Shown: one piece after another, positions 1 to 9,242 of the stretch
Numbering within the stretch: position 1 is the first letter of the stretch
How the letters are laid out: each line of letters begins with the position of its first letter
The notes under the pieces: model-generated
Seen by the model: the letters and a program-made list of their open reading frames with translations, nothing else
Databases searched by the model: none
Told to the model about the DNA's origin: nothing
Made by a program: the position numbers and the translations under genes
DNA from: Ignavibacteria bacterium
GTDB lineage: Bacteria; Bacteroidota; Ignavibacteria; Kapaibacteriales; UBA961
Direction of reading: 5' to 3'
DNA: 36,206 nucleotides
NCBI GenBank assembly: GCA_016873735.1
Contig: VGWD01000003.1
Coordinates: 1 to 36,206 of the forward strand

Positions 1-1628
1 CTGATGCAGACTGCATCGTTTTATATTCGCCCAAAGATCGGGATCTGATGGACTTTTTCATATCATGCACATATCCTGAGAAAGAAGATATCATTTCTGT
101 TTATAATGTGTTGTTTGGCCAAACACCCCTATATGGATATTTAACTCAGCCAATTCTCCTTACTCTTGAACAGATTGGAAATGCATGTGGAGTTCATGCC
201 CTAAAAGTGAGTACAATCGTTCAGCTCATGGAACGCAATGGAATATTGTCCAATGGTGGTAGACATGTAAGCAATAAGACAATTCGCATACTAGCTCAAA
301 GTGATGAACTGAAACAGCGAATAGTTAGTATGCAGGATCATGATCGTGGAATCATGATGGCGATGTTGCGGACCATCGGACCTGAAGCCATGCTTAGACA
401 TGTACCTTTCGACATACAAAAAATGATTCGAACGCATCATTTGCAGAGTGTCTATGTTACGGAGGCAATTTCCAGATTTTCAGCCGTTGGGCTTATCGAA
501 ACTGGGCAATCTGCCCAACATTCAGGAATCACTTTGTTGCAACAAAGGCTTCCAATTGATGAAATCCCAATTGATTTCGAGCAATTGAACAAGCGCCATC
601 TACATGCTATTTCCAAATTGGATAGTGTTATTGAATATATGGTAACACCAACTTGTAAACAGCGCTTCTTATTGGACTATTTCCGTGATGAATCATCAAC
701 TATGCTTTCATGTGGAACATGCTCTTCATGCAAGGATCATACACCTGAACTTGATGATACTCTTCATGCACGCGACCTGGTAATAAAACAATCATTATTG
801 TCTCAAATCGCGGAATTGAGCGGGCACTTTGGTAAGAAAACCATCATTTCTTGTATCAGGGGAGATATCGGTGATTATAATGTCAAAAAATATGCACTCA
901 ATCGTTCCAAATATTTTGGCATTCTCAAAGGATATGCTTCATTCATGATACGCGAAGCTCTTGAGGATTTGATCAATCACCATTATGTATCTATGAAGTC
1001 GGGTGAATATCCGATTATAAGCATTACAAAAGAGGGCGAGTCTCAATTGCTTGAACCCGTAAATCCAATGCCTATCCAACTTCATTCAACACCACAAGAG
1101 ACCTTGCTGAAAACATTGAAAAAGACACGTTCTGAATTTGGGAAGAATGATGCATTGATTCATACATTTTTCAGTGATCCTATGTTGAAGCTCATGATGA
1201 ATGCTCGGCCGAGTAATGAAGAAGAGCTCCAATCATTATGTGCTATACCCATGGACATTGCACAGAAATATGGTGCTACCTTCATTGCCACAATCGCTGC
1301 ATTCAATAAAGTGGATGATGAAGTGGAATTATCACAAACTGTGAAAACGACACTTGCATTCATTGAGCGAGGATACTCATTGTTTCGTATTGCTGAAACT
1401 CGCCAGGCAACAATCGGTACGATTGCAAAACACATAGAGCAACTTATTGAATCAGGGTATCAGTCTGAATGCATGAGTATGGTTCCACAAGATTTGCTCG
1501 AACAAATGAGAGCGCTGTATAAGCGCATGCCTTATGGTTTGTTGAAACACTTCAGAGCAGAGTTGGGCGATGGATATGAATATGCGGAATTACGCATAGC
1601 ATTGGCATTAATAAAAAAATCTGGATGA
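1..1628 (+). CDS. recQ: RecQ-family ATP-dependent DNA helicase, C-terminal part (5' truncated by window edge)
   Basis: A 3'-5' DNA helicase of the RecQ family, acting in recombination and repair. The frame is open from base 3; the first ATG in it (48) is internal, because the preceding codons read DADCIVLYSPKDRDL, the segment that follows helicase motif VI in RecQ proteins. The ATPase core therefore lies upstream of the window. Visible in order, numbering from the ATG at 48: a long linker/winged-helix stretch, the zinc-binding module (C203 in TPTCKQRFLLDYF, then C222, C225 and C228 in CGTCSSC), an RQC-type winged helix at about 240-340, and a C-terminal helix-turn-helix at about 440-475 (SLFRIAETRQATIGTIAKHI) like that closing many long bacterial RecQ proteins. 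There is no clear HRDC domain. The gene ends 1 nt before the stop of the convergent glycosyltransferase gene, with no terminator between them. Confidence 0.88.
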   Translation, partial: DADCIVLYSPKDRDLMDFFISCTYPEKEDIISVYNVLFGQTPLYGYLTQPILLTLEQIGNACGVHALKVSTIVQLMERNGILSNGGRHVSNKTIRILAQSDELKQRIVSMQDHDRGIMMAMLRTIGPEAMLRHVPFDIQKMIRTHHLQSVYVTEAISRFSAVGLIETGQSAQHSGITLLQQRLPIDEIPIDFEQLNKRHLHAISKLDSVIEYMVTPTCKQRFLLDYFRDESSTMLSCGTCSSCKDHTPELDDTLHARDLVIKQSLLSQIAELSGHFGKKTIISCIRGDIGDYNVKKYALNRSKYFGILKGYASFMIREALEDLINHHYVSMKSGEYPIISITKEGESQLLEPVNPMPIQLHSTPQETLLKTLKKTRSEFGKNDALIHTFFSDPMLKLMMNARPSNEEELQSLCAIPMDIAQKYGATFIATIAAFNKVDDEVELSQTVKTTLAFIERGYSLFRIAETRQATIGTIAKHIEQLIESGYQSECMSMVPQDLLEQMRALYKRMPYGLLKHFRAELGDGYEYAELRIALALIKKSG

Positions 1629-1629
1629 G

Positions 1630-2835
1630 TTACATATTCACAGCAGTTTTGAATAATGTAATCATCTGTTGCGCGCTCTTTTCCCATGAATGATGTTCCA
1701 AGATGAAAGACCGAGCATTTCCTCCCAGTCTATTTGCTTCCTCTGGATTCATGATAAGACCCGAAATTTCCTTGATGAATTGATCGGCATCATCGCAGAT
1801 TATGAGTCCATCTTCCCTATTTGCTTGAATCCCCTCAGCAGAGATCCTGCTTGCAATTACCGGTAATCCTGTGGCCATTGCTTCCAAAATCTTTATGCGG
1901 ACGCCGGCTCCAACGAATAAAGGAGCTATATACATTGATGCCGTGTTCAGCATTGCATTCATGTCTTCAACAAAACCATGACCAATCAATCCGGCTGTGG
2001 AATTATTTTTATATCGTTCGGGCATATGTTTGCCCAACAAATGCAATTCGGCCCCATGCGATGTATTGATTGATGGGAGTACGTTTGTTATGAACCAGTC
2101 GACAGCTTCCACATTGTGAATCCAATCATAGGTGGTGGCATGGATCAATCTATTGTGAATGGACTTCTCTTGTTCCTTAGGATAAAAAGTCAGAGTATCC
2201 ACACCAACGGGAATATGTATTGCATTGATATTTCTTTCCATTGAATGCAAAACGTCAACATCATGAGAGGTTATCATTGCACAATAATTCATCGATGCAG
2301 CAAATTGAATTTCCTTTTGTTTCAGCTTTGCTGCCTGGGACTGAATATAGAGTCTGCGCGGGTCAAGTTCGTGAAAACGATCTGCATAACGCTGCCAAAT
2401 CACATGTTCGATATTATGCATCCGCATAATCACAGGAATGCCACATATGCGAGATGCCTGTAATCCATATTCAGCCATTGCACTGTGATCACATATAATT
2501 CCATCGATAGTGTTTTGTTGCAAATGCTGCATGATAGCCTGCTCAAAAAGCTTATTTCGGTGCTTTCTCACATATAATGGATTGGTTCCATCAAACAATG
2601 ATGACATGATTGCTCTGAATGAATTGCCGGTATCATGCTGTATGCACTGGATGTCAGCCCCTGTATATGCTTCAAATTGTATAATCAATTCAGACTCGGG
2701 CATCTGCTTTGTAAGACAGAAAACATCAACCGCACAACCCTGTTCCACCAATGCTTTCGACATATTGGCAATACTGATTTTTCCTCCATCGGTCAGAGGA
2801 AATGGAAACTGAGGTGACAATTGAAGTAATCTCAT
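1630..2835 (-). CDS. GT4-family glycosyltransferase (GT-B fold)
   Basis: Predicted cytoplasmic glycosyltransferase that moves a sugar from a nucleotide-sugar donor, probably in polysaccharide or cell-surface glycan synthesis; donor and acceptor cannot be told from sequence. The 401-aa length is normal. The N-terminal half starts MRLLQLSPQFPFPLTDGGK, the N-lobe start with a glycine-rich acceptor loop. The C-terminal half has GAGVRIKILEAMATGLPVIA at about 313-332, the donor-binding E(x7)-type segment of GT4 enzymes, followed by the usual C-terminal helix (HSWEKSAQQ). It resembles the Stp1-like sugar transferases in which a new coordinate or name is read from an N-terminal LxxxP..P. It stands alone here, convergent with the helicase gene and divergent from the CAP-protein gene. 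The shared 129-bp upstream gap holds promoter-like boxes for both directions. Confidence 0.85.
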   Translation of the reverse strand: MRLLQLSPQFPFPLTDGGKISIANMSKALVEQGCAVDVFCLTKQMPESELIIQFEAYTGADIQCIQHDTGNSFRAIMSSLFDGTNPLYVRKHRNKLFEQAIMQHLQQNTIDGIICDHSAMAEYGLQASRICGIPVIMRMHNIEHVIWQRYADRFHELDPRRLYIQSQAAKLKQKEIQFAASMNYCAMITSHDVDVLHSMERNINAIHIPVGVDTLTFYPKEQEKSIHNRLIHATTYDWIHNVEAVDWFITNVLPSINTSHGAELHLLGKHMPERYKNNSTAGLIGHGFVEDMNAMLNTASMYIAPLFVGAGVRIKILEAMATGLPVIASRISAEGIQANREDGLIICDDADQFIKEISGLIMNPEEANRLGGNARSFILEHHSWEKSAQQMITLFKTAVNM

Positions 2836-2882
2836 TGATTATTAAGCAGTTAAGGATATTGGAATTAATTGGAGCATGTGTT

Positions 2883-2912
2883 TTGTGATTGTAAAAACTA
2901 TCACTAATTTTG
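2883..2912 (+). promoter_or_regulatory. Bacteroidota-type promoter of the CAP-protein gene
   Basis: TTG at 2883-2885 and TAATTTTG at 2905-2912 are separated by 19 nt. This matches the known Bacteroidota consensus of a -33 TTG and a -7 TAnnTTTG box. Transcription would start near 2919, leaving about 45 nt of leader before the ATG at 2965. It is the best-formed promoter of this type in the window. Confidence 0.65.
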
Positions 2913-2935
2913 AAATGCAGCAAAAACACGATATC

Positions 2936-2943
2936 CAAATTTA
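2936..2943 (-). promoter_or_regulatory. -7 promoter box of the glycosyltransferase gene
   Basis: Minus-strand TAAATTTG fits TAnnTTTG and lies about 100 bp upstream of the glycosyltransferase start. No TTG stands at the expected -33 distance, so support is partial. It sits back to back with the plus-strand promoter at 2883-2912. Confidence 0.4.
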
Positions 2944-2964
2944 CACACATAAAGGTAGTTTACC

Positions 2965-5118
2965 ATGAGTAGATCTTTTATACATTCCAAGATCCCCACA
3001 ATGTTGAGCATATTGCTTTTGAGCATGTGCTTGCACATTGTGTTGCAGGCACAGTCATTCAAAGCTCCTGCCTTGAACCCACCAACTGTGACAAGAAATA
3101 CTACACTTAATACCGATAAAACCCCAAAGACACAAAAAGTATTGGTGCAGTATAGCCATGGTGATCCAACGGTAGAGGAACAGTATACATTGGAATTGAT
3201 AAACAGAGCAAGAGCAAATCCAACGGCAGAAGGCATTCGCTTGGTAGATAATCCCGATGCGGATGTGCAAGGAGCAATCTCATTCTTTAAAATCAGCAAG
3301 TCCCTTGTCAAGTCACAGTTTAGTTCATATCCGGCTCGTCCACCACTGGCTTTTCACCCTCGTTTGATTGATTGCGCCCGCGGTCATTCTGGTGATATGC
3401 GTGCAAATGATTTTCAAAGTCATTCAGGTTCCAATGGAAGCAGTATGACGCAGAGAGTCAATCTGGCAAATTATTCCGGCTGGAGTGGTATTGGTGAAAA
3501 TGTGTTTTCTTATGCAAAAAGCATGTGGCATGCTCATGCCGGATTCAATATTGATTGGGGTGAAGAAAATCAGATTTCTCTTGGGCATCGTCAGAATATC
3601 ATGAATTATTCCGGTACATTATTTACTGAGATTGGTGTTGGTGTATTGGAAGATAATAATCCCGGTACACAAGTTGGAAGATATATCATAACTCACAATT
3701 TTGGTGCTAGAAATGATCGATATATCACTGGTGTAGCTTATAAAGACAATAACAATAATGGTTTTTATGATATGGGGGAAGGTCTCCCAAATGTGAAAAT
3801 CGAATTGTCAAAAGGCAATAATTTTGCTGTGACTTCTACTTCAGGTGGATATGCCGTACCCGTTACAGGTCTTACAGGATCTGTAACTGTTACCGCTACG
3901 GGACCAGGGCTTGGCGGCGTTGTGACCAAGACAGTTTCATTGCAAGGGCAAAATGTAAAAGTTGACATCACATCGGCACTTCCCGGTATGGTTGCACTTA
4001 TTACACCTCCCAATGAGCAGACTGAAGTTACTAAAGACATCAGCTTTGCATGGTATAAAAGCATGGGTGCAACATTATACAATTTCGTGCTTGCAGACAA
4101 TGAAGCGTTTGATTCACCCATTCTTGATATTGAAACTACCGATACTTCACGTGCGGTGTTTGGGTCTTTAAAGAATGCAAAAGATTATTACTGGAAAGTT
4201 CGCGCAAAAACGCAGGCAGGATGGGGAGATTTTTCTGAAACATACATGTTCCAGATTCGCATTTATCCCAAGGATTGTGAAATCGTATATCCCAAGAATT
4301 TTGAGGCGATATACAGAGATACATTGTCTTTGACTTGGAAAAAGAATGATCCAACCGCAGTGCGCTATTGGGTTCAATTGGCAGGAAATGAATATTTCGA
4401 AGAAATCCTATTCGAGGATTCAACGATCATTGATACCACAAAGAAGTTAAAGGTTGATTATGACATGACATATTATTGGCGTGTAAAATCATTCAATGGT
4501 GATTTGTGGAATGAGTATACGGAGCCCGGTATTTTCTACACAGTTCAAGTTCCGGCAGGAATTGTTCCTGTAGCTCCCGTGAATGGGTTCTCTACTGCCA
4601 ATAGAAATATTCGTTTCATTTGGCGCAAAGATTATATGGATACAGAGGAATTGAAGAATAATCCATTCCTCCCAAAAGGTTTGTTTTACTGGTTTGAATT
4701 GTCCGAAGACAATGAATTCAAAACATTATTCAAACAAGACACCGTCTTACGAGACACATCAATCTTTGTAGGTAACTTAAAGGTTGGAGCAACATATTAT
4801 TGGCGTGCAAAGGCCTATCATGAAATGGGTTATGGACCATTCGGTCCGACTTCAACTTTAACCATTTCATCACCAAGCAGTATTTCTGATGATCTGCTAA
4901 AATCCGGAATAGTAATGAATATCGTTAATGGTGGCATACTTCTTTCATCAAATCAACAAGAGATTGAAGTCACTACATATAGTATTGATGGAAGATTGCT
5001 TGGGATGTCGAAAGCTAATGGTTCATTGATGATCCCGTGCGATCAGACCGGATTGCGATATGCTCTGGTGAAAATCGGAAATGCACATCATATGATACCG
5101 CTACAATGCATCAAATGA
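2965..5118 (+). CDS. Secreted CAP-domain (SCP-like) protein with fibronectin-like domains and T9SS-type C-terminal domain
   Basis: Predicted secreted or cell-surface protein of 717 aa. Domains in order: signal peptide about 1-30 (hydrophobic core, cut after LQAQ); CAP domain about 72-250 with the family's H153, E178 (GIGENVF) and H208 (LGHRQNIMN), which form its cavity; SdrD_B/carboxypeptidase-regulatory-like beta domain about 255-340, opening with an Asn/Asp-rich stretch DNNNNGFYD; three fibronectin-III-like repeats about 345-425, 435-530 and 540-635, each with the recurring YYWK/RVKA signature; and a C-terminal domain from about 645 ending LRYALVKIGNAHHMIPLQ, like Por secretion sorting domains. 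CAP proteins act in adhesion, lipid binding or proteolysis; the role here is unknown. It is monocistronic, with its own promoter and terminator. Confidence 0.88.
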   Translation: MSRSFIHSKIPTMLSILLLSMCLHIVLQAQSFKAPALNPPTVTRNTTLNTDKTPKTQKVLVQYSHGDPTVEEQYTLELINRARANPTAEGIRLVDNPDADVQGAISFFKISKSLVKSQFSSYPARPPLAFHPRLIDCARGHSGDMRANDFQSHSGSNGSSMTQRVNLANYSGWSGIGENVFSYAKSMWHAHAGFNIDWGEENQISLGHRQNIMNYSGTLFTEIGVGVLEDNNPGTQVGRYIITHNFGARNDRYITGVAYKDNNNNGFYDMGEGLPNVKIELSKGNNFAVTSTSGGYAVPVTGLTGSVTVTATGPGLGGVVTKTVSLQGQNVKVDITSALPGMVALITPPNEQTEVTKDISFAWYKSMGATLYNFVLADNEAFDSPILDIETTDTSRAVFGSLKNAKDYYWKVRAKTQAGWGDFSETYMFQIRIYPKDCEIVYPKNFEAIYRDTLSLTWKKNDPTAVRYWVQLAGNEYFEEILFEDSTIIDTTKKLKVDYDMTYYWRVKSFNGDLWNEYTEPGIFYTVQVPAGIVPVAPVNGFSTANRNIRFIWRKDYMDTEELKNNPFLPKGLFYWFELSEDNEFKTLFKQDTVLRDTSIFVGNLKVGATYYWRAKAYHEMGYGPFGPTSTLTISSPSSISDDLLKSGIVMNIVNGGILLSSNQQEIEVTTYSIDGRLLGMSKANGSLMIPCDQTGLRYALVKIGNAHHMIPLQCIK

Positions 5119-5131
5119 TGAAAATGATTAA

Positions 5132-5156
5132 GCCCTCCAATTTGGAGGGCTTTTTT
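5132..5156 (+). terminator. Intrinsic terminator of the CAP-protein gene
   Basis: A 7-bp stem, GCCCTCC with GGAGGGC (5132-5138 and 5144-5150), extendable by two A-T pairs, is followed by six T residues at 5151-5156. The T run overlaps the stop codon of the convergent trmD gene. On the minus strand no T run follows the hairpin, so it serves mainly the plus strand. Confidence 0.85.
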
Positions 5157-5859
5157 ATTGATTGTCAGTATAGTGTTTGTAAAGATCGGGTCTGAGTTTT
5201 TTTGTTTTTTCAATCGACTGATTCTTCCGCCATTGCTCAATCAAGGCATGATTTCCGCTCCTTAGCACTTCAGGAACTTCCATATCGCGGAATACTGCCG
5301 GGCGTGTATAATGTGGACAGTCCAATAGTCCGTCATTCATGAAAGCATCAGACAAGGAAGATTCTGAATCGCCAAGTACGCCAGGAATAAGGCGAACTAT
5401 AGCATCAGTGATCATTAGAGCAGGTAATTCTCCCCCACTTAGGACAACATCTCCTATTGATAATTCACGCGTGATCAAAAAATCGCGTACACGTTGATCG
5501 ATACCTTTATAATGGCCTGCAAGGATGATGATATTTCCCTTCAGTGACAATTCATTCGCAATATCTTGATTGAATACCTCACCATCAGGACTTGTGTATA
5601 TAATGTCATCATAGGTTCTTTCACTGATCAGTTTCTCTATGCACTCAAAAATCGGTTCACATTGAAGTATCATTCCAGCTCCGCCTCCAAATGGAGTGTC
5701 ATCAATGTGTCGATAAGTGTCTTTTGCATAGTCATGAAGATTATGCACATGAATTGAAACCAGTTCTTTTTCTTGAGCTCGTTTCAATATACTTGAATCA
5801 AGTGGAGACTGAAAAATGTCAGGGACTGCTGCAATTAGATCAATGCGAAGGAGTGACAT
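5155..5859 (-). CDS. trmD: tRNA (guanine-N1-)-methyltransferase TrmD
   Basis: Transfers a methyl group from SAM to N1 of G37 in tRNAs, next to the anticodon, which prevents +1 frameshifting; it is essential in most bacteria and acts as a dimer. The 234-aa length is standard. Family signatures are all present: the N-terminal [23 protein letters not shown] at about 57-66, the trefoil-knot SAM site with [10 protein letters not shown] and [20 protein letters not shown] (which includes the catalytic Asp), and the C-terminal [19 protein letters not shown]. The usual partners rpsP, rimM and rplS are absent from this locus. Instead it is the last gene of a three-gene minus-strand run and follows the membrane-protein gene after 2 nt. 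Confidence 0.97.
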   Translation of the reverse strand: MSLLRIDLIAAVPDIFQSPLDSSILKRAQEKELVSIHVHNLHDYAKDTYRHIDDTPFGGGAGMILQCEPIFECIEKLISERTYDDIIYTSPDGEVFNQDIANELSLKGNIIILAGHYKGIDQRVRDFLITRELSIGDVVLSGGELPALMITDAIVRLIPGVLGDSESSLSDAFMNDGLLDCPHYTRPAVFRDMEVPEVLRSGNHALIEQWRKNQSIEKTKKLRPDLYKHYTDNQ

Positions 5860-5861
5860 GA

Positions 5862-6494
5862 TTAAGATAAGTAAGTGAATAAATGGAAGAGCGCTTCTGC
5901 ATTACTTGAAATAATATGGAGAAACAATAGAACAAGTAAGGCATCCCACACATTATTGCTTTGCAATCTGATTGCTATTGCAAAAGCGATTGAACTAAAG
6001 AGTAATATTATATCTCGAATGCCCGGAATTTCCGAAAGAAGGATGAATATGAAAGAACACATGATGATTGAAGAACATATCACAATGATCCAATCACTGA
6101 AGCCTCTTCTTCGCATGAATTCAGCAAAATATCCGGCAGAAAAAAATATGCTTGCAGTCAATGGTAGTAAAATATTGACCGATTGCAGAATTGATATCTG
6201 TATATCATCATAAAGGAATCCATAGCAAAATCCAAAAAGAAACCCTCGGAATACAGTTGCAGGAAATGCTTGATCAAAAGCATTTTTTTGAATCCCAATG
6301 ATCGAGGGGTGCATGACAATTGACATCAACAATAATTGGATAATGATTGAATAGTATAATAGTTCAGGAGTAAGCCATGCAATCGATAACTGCAAGAGTA
6401 TGGAGATGAGACCCCAGAACACCTCATGAGCCATTACATGAAAGCGCATTGATTGAATGCGAGTAGTATGAACCGTGGTTGAACCCTGTGACAA
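5862..6494 (-). CDS. Hypothetical polytopic membrane protein
   Basis: Not recognised. The 210-aa protein has about six hydrophobic segments: [17 protein letters not shown], the [14 protein letters not shown] region, [51 protein letters not shown], and a long C-terminal pair ending [14 protein letters not shown]. Size and topology are loosely like MreD (rod-shape) or ECF-transporter S components, but no diagnostic motif supports either. It lies between the HicB-like gene (3-nt gap) and trmD (2-nt gap), so the three are surely co-transcribed. The start has a short soluble N-terminus, and a later start at the Met of [14 protein letters not shown] is possible. Confidence 0.7.
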   Translation of the reverse strand: MSQGSTTVHTTRIQSMRFHVMAHEVFWGLISILLQLSIAWLTPELLYYSIIIQLLLMSIVMHPSIIGIQKNAFDQAFPATVFRGFLFGFCYGFLYDDIQISILQSVNILLPLTASIFFSAGYFAEFMRRRGFSDWIIVICSSIIMCSFIFILLSEIPGIRDIILLFSSIAFAIAIRLQSNNVWDALLVLLFLHIISSNAEALFHLFTYLS

Positions 6495-6497
6495 GCG

Positions 6498-6692
6498 TCA
6501 ATCCTTTTTGTCTTGAAGTGCAGCAATATGCTGCAAAACATGCTCTTTCATCGCATTTTCCACCTCTTCATGGGCTGTGCCCTTAATCATATGTGCCAAT
6601 TGAGGACAATAACTGGCATAATTTGCCCCATTATCATAACGGCGAATCAATATGTCATAATCAGCAGGATTTGTGCTTGTAATCGTATTCAT
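6498..6692 (-). CDS. HicB-like small protein (orphan)
   Basis: A 64-aa protein with the core of the HicB/UPF0150 fold: YDILIRRYDNGANYASYCPQL, then a Gly, then the THEE-like TAHEEVENAMKEHV helix, matching the family pattern of a beta strand, CPxLxxxxxxG and an E-E helix. HicB antitoxins usually add a DNA-binding domain and pair with a HicA toxin. Neither is present, so toxin-antitoxin function is doubtful and a structural or regulatory role is equally likely. It is the first gene of the run leading to trmD and is divergent from the M14 peptidase gene across a 102-bp gap. What is seen is the motif; the family call is from memory. Confidence 0.68.
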   Translation of the reverse strand: MNTITSTNPADYDILIRRYDNGANYASYCPQLAHMIKGTAHEEVENAMKEHVLQHIAALQDKKD

Positions 6693-6753
6693 GTAACATT
6701 CTCATAAGTTTCAAAAAACGGATTCAACCCAATAAAATTACGGTAATTACGCG

Positions 6754-6761
6754 TAAATTTG
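6754..6761 (+). promoter_or_regulatory. -7 promoter box of the M14 peptidase operon
   Basis: TAAATTTG fits the Bacteroidota -7 box and lies 33 nt before the ATG at 6795. No TTG is found at the standard -33 spacing. The box overlaps a small palindrome, TTACGCGTAA, just upstream, which could be a regulator site. Confidence 0.45.
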
Positions 6762-6794
6762 TTGTAATAACCATAACAAACAGATACTTCTTCC

Positions 6795-9242
6795 ATGACT
6801 TCTCCATATGCTCAATTTCGGGGTTTTGCACAAAACTACTTGTTCAAGGCTATTTGCCTTGGTTTTGTTTATGTATTCCTTTGTTCTGACAGCCAAGCTC
6901 AGCAGCAGAACACGTATTCATTGATTCGAATTCCCATAGCAACCTCACCAGACATTCAGGTATTGCAAGATCTGGGTCTTGATGATGATCATGGTATTCA
7001 CAAGAATGGAACATACTATGAGAGTATTGTCAGCAAATATGCTCTTTCTCAATTGAGCAAGAATGCAATTCCATTTGAAGAAATTCATTCAGATATGGAA
7101 GCATTCTATGAATCAAGACTCAAAAGTGAATATTCCGCATTCTTGAAACAGCTTCAGACCGAATCAAAACTTGCTCCAAAAAATTTTGTCACAGGAAGCA
7201 TGGGTGGTTATTATACTCTGGAGGAAATCTACAAAGAAATGAACAGATTGGTTCAATATTCCAAAGGGTATTTCATTTCATTGGACACGATTGGCATTAC
7301 GCATGAAAATAGACCGATCATATCTTGGACATTTGGCTCGCAAAAAGACCTCAAAAAACCGGCAACATTATTGACCGCATTACATCATTCACGAGAACCC
7401 GGTGGAGTTACCACTTTGCTCTATTTCTTGTGGGACTTATTGGAAAGAGCAAATGACGATGATAAGGAAGCACAATATCTATTGACAGAGCGTACCCTTG
7501 TTATTGTACCATGCCTCAATCCTGATGGGTATGCCTTCAATCAATCACAAAAGCCTGAAGGCGGTGGTTTATGGCGAAAGAACAGACGCATCATAGATGC
7601 CAAAACATTTGGTGTGGATCTTAATCGTAACTATGGACCGGAATCATTTTGGAATGCCAATAATGGTGGTTCATCTACGGACCCCAATAGCGATCTATAT
7701 CGTGGTACAGTTCCCTTTTCGGAACCTGAAACCAAAGCAATACAGTCACTTTGTGAGAAATATGCATTTGGTTGCATTTTCAATTATCATACATATAGCA
7801 ATCTATTGATCTATCCTTTTGCTGCATTGAGTCGTGAAACTGAAGATTCATCAACGTTCAGAGGTTTTGCTGCGGATGCCACTCGATTCAATGCATATTC
7901 TGCCGGACGTGATTTGGAGACAGTCGGATATACCACCAGAGGAAATTCTGATGATTGGGCATATCTTGAGCACAATGCACTGGCATTCACTCCGGAAGTA
8001 GGAGCAATAACCGATGGGTTCTGGCCATCTCCAACGCGCATTCTTCCACATGCAAAAGAGAACCTTCATATGAATTATCAAGCATTGTGGAGTTCGGGGT
8101 CAAATCTATGTATACGTCTCGCTGAGAACAATATAGACACAATAGTCATGAATAATGCTTCCATTGGTAGTTTGACCATTGATGTACAGAATATAGGAAG
8201 ACTCCATCTTAAAGAGATTGGAACAGTGAGAATATCTTCTTTAAGAGAAGATGTAATTGTTCTTGATTCAGTCATAAACATCGATAGTATTTCCTCAGGA
8301 GAAAGAATATCTCATAATATTCAATTCCGGGTTCAAAAAAATTACAGAAATGGTGATCCAGCTCGTTTTCTTATATCTAGAGTTCAGCATGGTATATCTA
8401 GAACAGATACTGCGGTCATCATATTGTATAGACCAACAGTATATGACCTGTTTGTAAAAGAGTCCGATAGAACTTCATTTGATTTGGATAATTGGAATAT
8501 GACAACTTCAGCATCCATTCCATATTTGGAAGATAGCCCCGGATTCATGTATAAACCAAAGACTGATAATTATGCTGTTTATGCAAAAGATTTGGACTTG
8601 TCTGAATATCGTCGCGCAATTTTACAATTAGAAACTCAGTGGAATATCGAGCCCATGGGTGATTTTGGGGTCATCCAAGTCAGTACAGATAAAGGAGTAA
8701 CCTGGGACTTTCTTCGAACATCTAGAATGGTGAAGGGCAGTGGTATCTCAGGAGCCAAACAGCCAAGCAATGGTTTTGGATTTCAAGGAAATATGCCGGA
8801 ATGGGAATTTCAAAAGGCTGATCTTTCAGGCGTTCTCAAGCCACATGTCCGTTTTCGTTTTGGTATGCTTTCAGATGAAGGAGCTGAATTCAATGGATTT
8901 GCAATCAGAAATGTCAGAGTACTTGCATATGCCGATTCATTCAATTCCATAGATGATAAAAGTGAAGTATTGTTCAAAACAAGTTTGCATCCATTGCCGG
9001 CCAATGGTAATTATCTTTATGTTACCATTGAGCGCATCAATCAAGGGTCACCTCTTGATTTTACGGTTGAAATATATGATCACATTGGTAGAGCTGCCGC
9101 AGATGATATGCAATTCACACTCTTTGAAAAACAATGCATGATCCCAATTCCCATTTCTTCTATTTCTGCTGGTGTGTATCATGTCCGAGTTAGAAATAAT
9201 CATGGAATCAATCAAGTGATAACTATTCCTGTTATTCGATGA
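6795..9242 (+). CDS. Secreted M14-family zinc carboxypeptidase with T9SS-type C-terminal domain
   Basis: Predicted extracellular zinc metallocarboxypeptidase of 815 aa. A signal peptide covers about 1-36 (hydrophobic LFKAICLGFVYVFL, then SQAQ). The M14 domain covers about 138-430. Zinc ligands are H198 and E201 in HHSREPGG and H332 in NYHTYSN; N277/R278 in GVDLNRNYG bind the substrate carboxylate; E401 in FTPEVG is the general base. All expected catalytic residues are therefore present. Beta-rich regions follow, including an immune-inhibitor-A-like segment about 550-715, and the last 75 residues end ISAGVYHVRVRNNHG, as in Por secretion sorting domains. It is the first gene of a run whose next gene starts inside its stop codon (ATGA at 9239-9242). 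It probably digests external peptides for nutrition. Confidence 0.93.
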   Translation: MTSPYAQFRGFAQNYLFKAICLGFVYVFLCSDSQAQQQNTYSLIRIPIATSPDIQVLQDLGLDDDHGIHKNGTYYESIVSKYALSQLSKNAIPFEEIHSDMEAFYESRLKSEYSAFLKQLQTESKLAPKNFVTGSMGGYYTLEEIYKEMNRLVQYSKGYFISLDTIGITHENRPIISWTFGSQKDLKKPATLLTALHHSREPGGVTTLLYFLWDLLERANDDDKEAQYLLTERTLVIVPCLNPDGYAFNQSQKPEGGGLWRKNRRIIDAKTFGVDLNRNYGPESFWNANNGGSSTDPNSDLYRGTVPFSEPETKAIQSLCEKYAFGCIFNYHTYSNLLIYPFAALSRETEDSSTFRGFAADATRFNAYSAGRDLETVGYTTRGNSDDWAYLEHNALAFTPEVGAITDGFWPSPTRILPHAKENLHMNYQALWSSGSNLCIRLAENNIDTIVMNNASIGSLTIDVQNIGRLHLKEIGTVRISSLREDVIVLDSVINIDSISSGERISHNIQFRVQKNYRNGDPARFLISRVQHGISRTDTAVIILYRPTVYDLFVKESDRTSFDLDNWNMTTSASIPYLEDSPGFMYKPKTDNYAVYAKDLDLSEYRRAILQLETQWNIEPMGDFGVIQVSTDKGVTWDFLRTSRMVKGSGISGAKQPSNGFGFQGNMPEWEFQKADLSGVLKPHVRFRFGMLSDEGAEFNGFAIRNVRVLAYADSFNSIDDKSEVLFKTSLHPLPANGNYLYVTIERINQGSPLDFTVEIYDHIGRAAADDMQFTLFEKQCMIPIPISSISAGVYHVRVRNNHGINQVITIPVIR

